A stretch of 64,000 nucleotides of DNA from Xanthostigma xanthostigma (Eukaryota; Arthropoda; Insecta; Raphidioptera; Raphidiidae): the NCBI GenBank assembly GCA_963575645.1, contig OY754473.1, positions 2,170,001-2,234,000 of the forward strand, given 5' to 3'. Shown piece by piece: positions 24,101-33,100 of the stretch; the first letter of the stretch is position 1; each line of letters starts with the position of its first letter. Made by a program: the position numbers and the translations under genes. The notes under the pieces were generated by a model. It was not told where the DNA came from. It saw nothing but the letters and a program-made list of their open reading frames with translations, and searched no databases.

Positions 24101-27100
24101 AAGTCCGATTATGTTGTAATCATTTGAATATTTTCTTCGGTAGTATACACATTCATTTTGCAAAAGAATATTATCTGTCAAATTGAAAAACAAGATTTCA
24201 AGGCTCACTCTGATCCAGTCATTTTTTCCCAATGTTAATTTCCCTATGTGCATCTTACGTGTTTACATACTGTATGTTGCCATTACGCAATTAATATTTT
24301 TTATGCTTAATAATTTTTGATAGATTTAAATCAAATCTAACACACGCTTCGACGAAATTATTAATATAGATTCTTGGAAAATAAATAGGTTGTTGGATAT
24401 AACGGGGGAATGTCTGGGGCACGAGACCTGGACGGTAGACTTGCGGAATTGCTGAACACTACCTAAATACATGCAAGCAGATTTGACATAAGACGAAATT
24501 CTATATCTCATTCATTTTCACAATAGTAAAGGAGATGGGAACGTCAATATGACGGCCCAAGGTGATTTTTTTTTCTTTTAAAACGTAATCCTAATGTTTA
24601 TTTTTTTCTACGATCAATATTTAGTATCTACCAATGCTCCTTTCATTTTTTTTGTCGGCCGCCATATTGGAATGACGGTCAGAAAGAAAGGTTTTTGCGA
24701 GTAGCTTAAAAATGACTACATTTATTAAAAAATTAAAAGGCGTTTAATTTGATGTAAAAAATATTTGAAACATTGTCCTCTCAAAATATATAACCATTTC
24801 TGAAGAAAGTCTATAATATTGTTAAACTATAGTGAACTCTCAACAATTTGAATTTTGACAGTTGACGATTTAGTTGTTAAGTGATCCGCTAGGATTTTTT
24901 GTTTTACGTAATTTTTTTTAGAGTGGTAAACTTGTTTTATATATATGAGTTATTTTTATGTTTTTACGTTTCTCAATTGTTTTGTACGTAATCGGCACTA
25001 TTAGTTAAGTTTATAAACAAATTAGCTCGTCTTTGTTGAAAATTCCTCCAATCCTGTTTTAGTATCTTCCTTGTTTATTGTTTTTTTAAAATAGATAGTT
25101 CTTCGTTTTAATGCTATTTGGTAAGTCAGTTTTAAAAGCGTGCGTTTTGAAGACATAACCGTTTGGAGCTGAAATAAAAGAACTAATCGTTTTCTTGTTA
25201 TTAACGATTTTCATTTTTTTTCTTTTTGGAGTTCAATTCTTAGACTATAAAGAGGAACTAGAACCGTCTGCTAATGTTTGAATGACAGATCCAAATAAAG
25301 TGAGAGAGCAACCAGATCCAAAAAAGTATTTTACTATAATTTATTTTTTAAAAGTTCTATTCAGACGTTAATCAAAGATTTGTATAATTTATTTTTCTAA
25401 AAAAAATTGAGTTATGGCCGCCAATAACAAAGATGGTCGCTGGAAGCAAATTAATTGCCAGTTGCAAAATGGTTGTCAGTAACAAAATGGCTGAATCTTT
25501 TTGTACATAAAAAAAATTGTTGACCAGACGTTTTAAACTTTCAGACTTTTAATTTTTAATATTAAAATTCAAAAATCTAGTCGCTCATTTTTATCTGATT
25601 ACTAGCCGTTACCCGTGACTTCGTCCGCGTGGGTTATAGTATTTTTGCGAGGAACCCTAATTATTTTCCTATAACATCAGCTGTCTGCCAGTGAAAGTCC
25701 CGTCAAAATCGGTCCAGTCGTTTCGGAGATTAGCCGGAACAAACAGACAGACAAAAAATATTTTTACCATAAGTATATACTTTCGTTTGCATTTAGTAAA
25801 AAGCTGTTATTTTGACATTACAAACAGACACTTCAATTTTCATTCAAATAGAAAAACGTTAATTTAAATTATATTCATTGATTTGAATATAACCTTAAAA
25901 CGACTTTGACATGCATATCCAATCCATTCAAATAAATAAAAGTCGTTTTAAGGTTATATTCAAATCAATGAATATAATTTTAATTAACGTTTTTCTATTT
26001 GAATAAAATTTAAAAAGATATAACTTTTGGGTCTGTTACGAACATATTAAAAATATAAAATTCAACAATTGTTTTTAATTGAAATGATTTTGTCGCGGTC
26101 ATAAATAATTATATTCAAGTTTGCGACATTTCTTGGCTCCTCTGTGTAGTCTAAGATTCAATTAATTAAATAACAGATATGTCCAGTGTCACATTTTTAC
26201 AATAAGTGATTGTGTTTTTCTTCCTCTTTTCTTACTGTTATACAGACTAGATGGTGAAGGTTTTTAAATTCGAAAGAATCCAGGCCGTGTCTTTCGTCTG
26301 CACAAAAAACTCATCAGATTCGTGGCAGACGATGAGACTTGGCGCTGACAGACAATTCTTAGTAGCAATACGACTTTCAGCTTAAAATCTGGATTTAAGA
26401 ATGTCGTTTGTTTTCAACTAAATGGAGATTTTCATTTGGTTGAAAACAAATGGCATTCTTAATATAAGATTCCTAACCTAGTAAAGTATTTTACACTAAG
26501 AGAAATTAATTGTGAAATAATTTAAATACAATGATCTGTGCTTTGAGAAATCTAAATATATTGGTTTGTATTCATCAAAATACACGATTAATTTGTTATT
26601 CAAGTTTTAAAACGTGAGATTTTCAGTCAAAACGTCACATGAAGTTAAACGCAAGCCGCCATGATGGTTTCGTGTGTGACGTCACTATATAGTAAACAAA
26701 GCAAAGATTTCTTAGGCATAACGTCTGCCTGTGTTTGTTTACTGTAAAATGAAGCATCGTGTAGTAAACAAAGCAAGGATATCTTAGAAATAGTAAAGTT
26801 GCTAGATTTACCAATCCATGTGCTAGACAGACTTAATAATGAAACCGCCCCAATATGGCTGACTGACAGAAAATAGTGATTTTAAGTCCTACATGTTTCC
26901 AGTAACACTTACTTCAGGTTGTAATTTAAACAAAATTAATTACATTCACATAATTTGTGTAATTTGGAGTAATTTATGTATTTTTGGATATGAAAATGAT
27001 TTAGAAATAGCGTGTCTGCCTGCGTTTGTTTACTATAATACTGACGTCACGCCAAGACAAATCGTGATACTCCTTTTTGATTATTAAGTGATTTCATTTT

Positions 27101-30100
27101 AAGGAAATAATTTAGATGAGTCATTACAATACGCGCCACGGATTTAAAAGGTTCGGAAGTTAGTCACAAACAGCGTCGCAAAGGCACATTTTAGAGCCGT
27201 TGAGACTCCAACCAGCTACCTGCACGGAACGTGCGCTCGTCGGTGATTGGCCGTGATCGCTCGTTGCCTTTGTCACTTGTCGCTTTCCTGCTTTAAAGTA
27301 CATTCGAGTACGCTATTGTCAAGTTGTTATTGTTATTTTAGTTTTTTTGAGTTGCGAGTTTGTAGTTTTTCGACAGACTGTACAAGCGCAAGCCCGCATT
27401 CGCATCGAACTTCCGAGCCTTTTAGATTCGTGGCGAGTATTGTACTACCACACATACAATTTAAGACACTTTCCGAAAAGTAGGTAGTGTATTGCGCAAT
27501 TAAAAATTGACTGTCAGTGCCAAACCTAATGGAATACGACTTACCGTAAGCCCTATGTCAAATGATATTCGATTTTTGTGTGAATGAAGTCTGATATAAA
27601 TATTTCAGATCACTAACATCAAATGCATAAACCTGTTTTGTTGGCTACATTGTCTGATCTTACGTTCTCGTTGTAGCTATTCGCGTCAAAATCTCTTATC
27701 GACAACTTCGAAAAGTAACGAAGGTTCAGTGTGCTGCGCCCCGTCGCCGTTCACCGATCGGTCGCGCAACGCGTTGCGTCATTCGATCAGCGGACACAGC
27801 AGCCAGAGCGCCCTCGACGGCGCGACCGTCTCGAACGTGGCGCCCAAACGGAACACAAACACAGCTCAAGACGATACGAAAGCGACAATCGGCAAAAAGT
27901 CGCAGCTTTCGCGATCGGCTTCGAACAATACGCCTCAGCCGGACGTTTTGAACGTCAATCAGCACCATCTGAACGTAAATAACGAAGTGCACCATCAACA
28001 TTTCGTCAACAACATCAACGCTCAGTGTTCGTCGACGGACGCCACTGTTGCGCCGCAGTCGAACGTTAACCTCAATCAGAACAATAACGACAACGTGGCG
28101 GCCGCGGCTGCTGCGCAGTCGTACACGGATGATTTGAACGCGAGCCTCGACGCTTTTGTAAGCGGGCTGGAAAGGTCGTCTGAAACTAGACTGAACGAAA
28201 CCGCTTGCGAAAACACGAAGAAATGCAAACAGAGCTCCCGCAATAACACCGACAGGAACGAATGGAGCGAAAGTACGCAGAGTAGCTCCGGTGAACAGTC
28301 CAAGTAAGTCGTTTCGGTTTTCAATTGTTCAACATAACAATACAAAAAGACCTCGAGAATATGTATGTAGAATCTATAAAGTTCACAAAAAAACACTTTG
28401 ACATGTAACAATGAATAATATTAATTAATAATCAATATGATTAGATTCCTTTACCACAACTTTTAATTTATTAATTATTGAATAACATAATATCAAACGA
28501 TTATTACCATATTTTTTTTACAACGTTATAGCACATATCTCTTCTGCGCATGCGCCGATTTTCCCCAAAAATAATAGGGCTCTTCCTAATTACATGTTAA
28601 ACATCTTATCAAAATTTGGTTTTGATCCGTTTGAGTTGTAGAAACAATTAACCGTTTTGAAAAGTACACCATTATAATATAAAAAACAACATTATAGCAC
28701 ATATCTCTTCTGCACATGCGTCGATTTTCCCCAAAAACAATAGAGCTCTTCCTATTTACATGTTAAACATCTTATCGAAATTTGGTTTTGATCCGTTTGA
28801 GCTGTAAAAACAATTAACTGTTTTGAAAAGTACACCATTATAATATAAAAAACAACGTTATAGCACATATCTCTTCTACGCATGTATTCCCAAAAACAAT
28901 AGGGCTCTTCCTATTTACATGTTAAACATCCTATCAAAATTTGGTTTTGATTCGTTTGAGCTGTAAAAACAATTAACCGTTTTGAAAGGTACACCATTAT
29001 AATATAATAAACAACATTATAGCACATATCTCTTCTGCACAAGCGTCGATTTTGCCCATAAATAATAGAACTCTTCCTATTTACATGTTAAACATTTTAT
29101 CAAAATTTGGTTTTGATCCGTTTGAGCTGTAAAAAAATTAACCGTTTTAAAAAGCGCACCATTATAATATAAAAAACAACGTTATAGCATATATCTCTTC
29201 TGCGCATGCGTCGATTGTCACCAAAACCAATAGGGCTCTGCGTATTTACATGTTAAACATCTTATCAAAATTTGGTTCTGATCCATTTGATCTGTAAAAA
29301 CAATTAACCGTTTTGAAAAGTACGCCATTATAATATAAAAAGCAACGTTATAGCACATATCTCTTCTGCGCATGCGTCGATTGTCCCCAAAAACAATAGG
29401 GCTCTGGATATTTAAAGTTACACATCTTATCAAAATTTATCGTGCTCACAGATGAATAGACATTTTAACAAACATTTGTTTTTTGAACTCGAGGAATCCT
29501 AAAACAAAAAAATATTGTAAAATTTTGAAAAGTGAATTTTGATCTAAGTTAGTACCGTCCCCCACTTGTGAAATATAAACAGACTGTAACCTTGACGGAC
29601 GAATATATCCCCAGAACTTTTATCCGTGTGTTTGTGAATTTACTATGCTGAGAGTTATTATTTGCAGGACGAAATTGTTCGACATGTTGCGCGAAAACGT
29701 TTACAAGGAGGTGTCTTCATTGATAGCAGCGAATGAGAACAGGCCGCACTTCCTAATACAGCTATTCCGAGACCTGCAACTGATCAGTTCCGACGGTCTA
29801 CGACAGAGGACTCTGCAGTCTATTCAAGGAGTGGTAACGGACTCGCTGTCGTCGCTGCCCGACAACGGCCAGGGCGCTAGCAGACAGGTAATATCAAATC
29901 GAGGTGTTACATATTATGGGAAGCATATTATATCGGCGTATATCGAACAAGTAAAAAACTCAATAACTTTGAAATTTTTCAACGTTTCTCTTGAACTTTA
30001 ACTTATCGATATTCTAATATAAGTATGATTAAATTTATATGTTTATTTTAGAGCGTTTTGAATATCGACAGTCAACAGTCATCGGACGAAGAAGAAAGTT

Positions 30101-33100
30101 CGGAACCTGCACCGAGCGTCAGCGTAAACAACAGCTGCACGCAACAGAATCTCCCCGAAATTTGTTCTCAGCAGGCGTGGCCTATACAAGTTCCAGTAAG
30201 TAGAAGCAGGGAAGAGTGACTGTATAGAAGTTTATTTCTAATGGAACAGCGTGGCCGGAAATTTTAGTTTGTCTTGCTTCTGTTAGATGACAGAACGATC
30301 GAGTTTTAGTGTCGCTATACAGAGGTGGGGGACGTATATTTCCATCTCTCATCGTCAGAAGTAAATTTGAGCGTTTATCTAAACACCGTAGAAAATAAAT
30401 ATATAAGAAATTCGTCAATGTCTGTCGAATTTTTTTTTTTAATTAATAAAAAATTATGAAAAATCAATGATTAAGGTGTGAAGCTGGAATTATTAATTGT
30501 CGCCACCTGGCGTTGCGGTTCCGAAGCTTGAGTGCGCCGCATTGCCATCTTGACAGTTGGGGTGGGAACTGCGCTTTGGGGTGATCGCCAAATATAACGC
30601 AGGATTTAACTTCTATACAGTCTCTCTTTTCTCTGGTAGAAGCATCATGTAAGAAAGTGTAAAGCAACTATTTTACAGGAGGTAGTGCAAGAAAATTATA
30701 AAGCTTCCTTTTAAGGAGGTTGAGCCGTTTTACGAAGATAATGAAAAAAATCTGAAATAAAGTATTTTTTAATAGATTTTTTTATGACAAAATTTTCTGT
30801 AAAAAATCCAAAATCATTAGGAGATTTATAAAGTTAAAAATTAAAAAAAACTTTTACATGTAGTCTTATGGAAAATATGTCAACCTAGCATGCAAACTGT
30901 TCAATTTAATTTTTTGCAAATAACTAAATAATGTCAGCAGCTCCGAAAACTAACTATGTAAAGCATCGATGTCTTACGCATATTTTAATATTTTTTCCAT
31001 ATATTAATTAGGAGACTTTTAATCAATAGAAAAAATTATTAAACCTTAGCACTTTTCGATTATGGACTTTTATTCTTGACAGATTTAACAATTTTAACTG
31101 AATTTTCAACTTTTTAATGATTTAATTTTAATTTTTATTACTTCTAATTTCTTTTTTCAATTATTTACTGCAAAAAATATGTAAAATACAGATATTTACA
31201 TAAATGTATTTTTTTTAACCTAACTTTGTACAAAAAATACAAAAGTTAGTCCATTAAGTATAAAGTACTGAAATAATTAATTAATATTAAAAAAAATATT
31301 TATTTATGCCTTTATGACAATAATTTATTGGTATCATCGAATTATAAACTATAAAAGTTCCCATTTAGAATTCGACTTACTTTTGATTGGGACTGTAACG
31401 GATCAACCTCTTTAATGAGTTAGTAGCATTATTTCAAGGAGTGCCGGTCACGAATCGTGTTTTTGTTTTAAGGTTACAGGATCGAAACACAACCGAGAAA
31501 TTCAGTCGATTCTGCTGAACATTTTACCGTACCTTCGAGCGAACGCAGACAACATTTGTACAAACGAAGTTCTGGAATCGCTTCGCAATTTGACAATGCA
31601 GTTTGTGTCGACAGTTAATTTTCCTAATAAAACCGGCGACAATAGAAATACAAGCGTGACGTCGAATCAAGAACAAATTAATTCGTTACTCGAGAACTTG
31701 TTAAGCAAATATCAAGGATTCAGGTTGGTAATATACAGTATGTAAACACGTAAGGTGCACATAGGGAAATTAACATTGGGAAAAATGACTGGATCAGAGT
31801 GAGCCTTGAAATCTTGTTTTTCAATTTGACAGATAATATTCTTTTGCAAAATGAATGTGTATACTACCGAAGAAAATATTCAAATGATTACAACATAATC
31901 GGACTTTTTTTATTAATGGGACATTAAATTCCCAAAAATACTTAAATATGGTGCGAGATCAAATATCTCCGCTTATTCGTGTTGAACCTAAAGACATTGG
32001 GTCACTGATTTACCGACGCTCATACGTCGTACCAGTCAGACAATTTTTGAATGAAATGTTTCCAAACAGATGGAGTTGTTTTTTTGTTTTATTTTTGTAC
32101 AAAAAAATTAAAATAATGATTTATAAGAGCTTTTTATTACTAAAAAAGCCAAGTAAAATAAAAATAAATCAAAATAAAATAGAAATCCTCAAGATTACCA
32201 CGATAATTCAATATAAATAACAATTAATGCAGTCATGGCTAACTCTGATCCAAGTATTTTTTCCCAATGTTAATTTCCCTATGTGCACCTTACGCGTTTA
32301 CATACTGTATATAGTAACAGATAAAATGAGAATCCTATCAAAAAACTAATTCCGTTATAATTCTTTAGGTTACGCGAAGTTAGTGAAGAGATATTGGCGA
32401 TGATAGACGATATTTTACACAACGATATGATTTATATTGGTACGCCGGAACAAACCGGCCGAAATAACGCGGTCGAGGACGCGGCTTTTGTCGAAAGCGC
32501 ACCGCTGTACCAATCGAGGATAGGTTCGGACGTGATTTCGACTACTTTTAATATGGAACGTACCGAAATACAGTCGTCTGTTGAGAACGGCGATCTAGCC
32601 GAAGCCGACCAATCGCATCACGAGAACGACGAAGAAGAGGGCGCCGTCGGCGGCGGCATCGTCAACAAAGAAACTATCACGAACGATGTACGTGACGAGG
32701 GTAATTAGTTGAATGTCCGTTTCGAATTTTGAATGATTGTTCTGTGATCGTTTTGTTTTGCGTGACAAAATGTCGAGAGATTCATTGTTTTTATTTCTTT
32801 ATAGGTTTCTAATAGACTGGAACATGAGATCGCTGTTGAAGATCGAATCAATACCGAAGTAAGTTCATTTTTATATTCAAATCTTTGATTAACGTCTGAA
32901 TAGAACTCTTCAAGTAAATAAAATTGTCGACCAATTTTTCTCAGACCATACGATATATTGACAAGAATGATAAAAATACAAATCAATATAACATAAAATG
33001 ACGTTTCGATCCGGATTTGGATCTTCTTCAGAAAAATCTAAAAATATAAAAATTAATTAGTATTAAATTATGAATTATTATTTATTTACAACGAATGATG

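Noticed and set aside
28521..29450. Regularly spaced ~165 bp repeats as a CRISPR-like array
   Set aside because: Repeat and 'spacer' are equally conserved; it is a tandem array of a dispersed eukaryotic repeat.
31479..31480. Alternative acceptor 'ttacag' for the exon at 31473
   Set aside because: It would shift the frame and lose the match to the conserved PCM1 helical region.
32701..32706. GTAATT as donor of the exon ending at 32687
   Set aside because: Joining it to the next exon gives an immediate stop; GTACGT at 32688 keeps an open frame through to the gene end.
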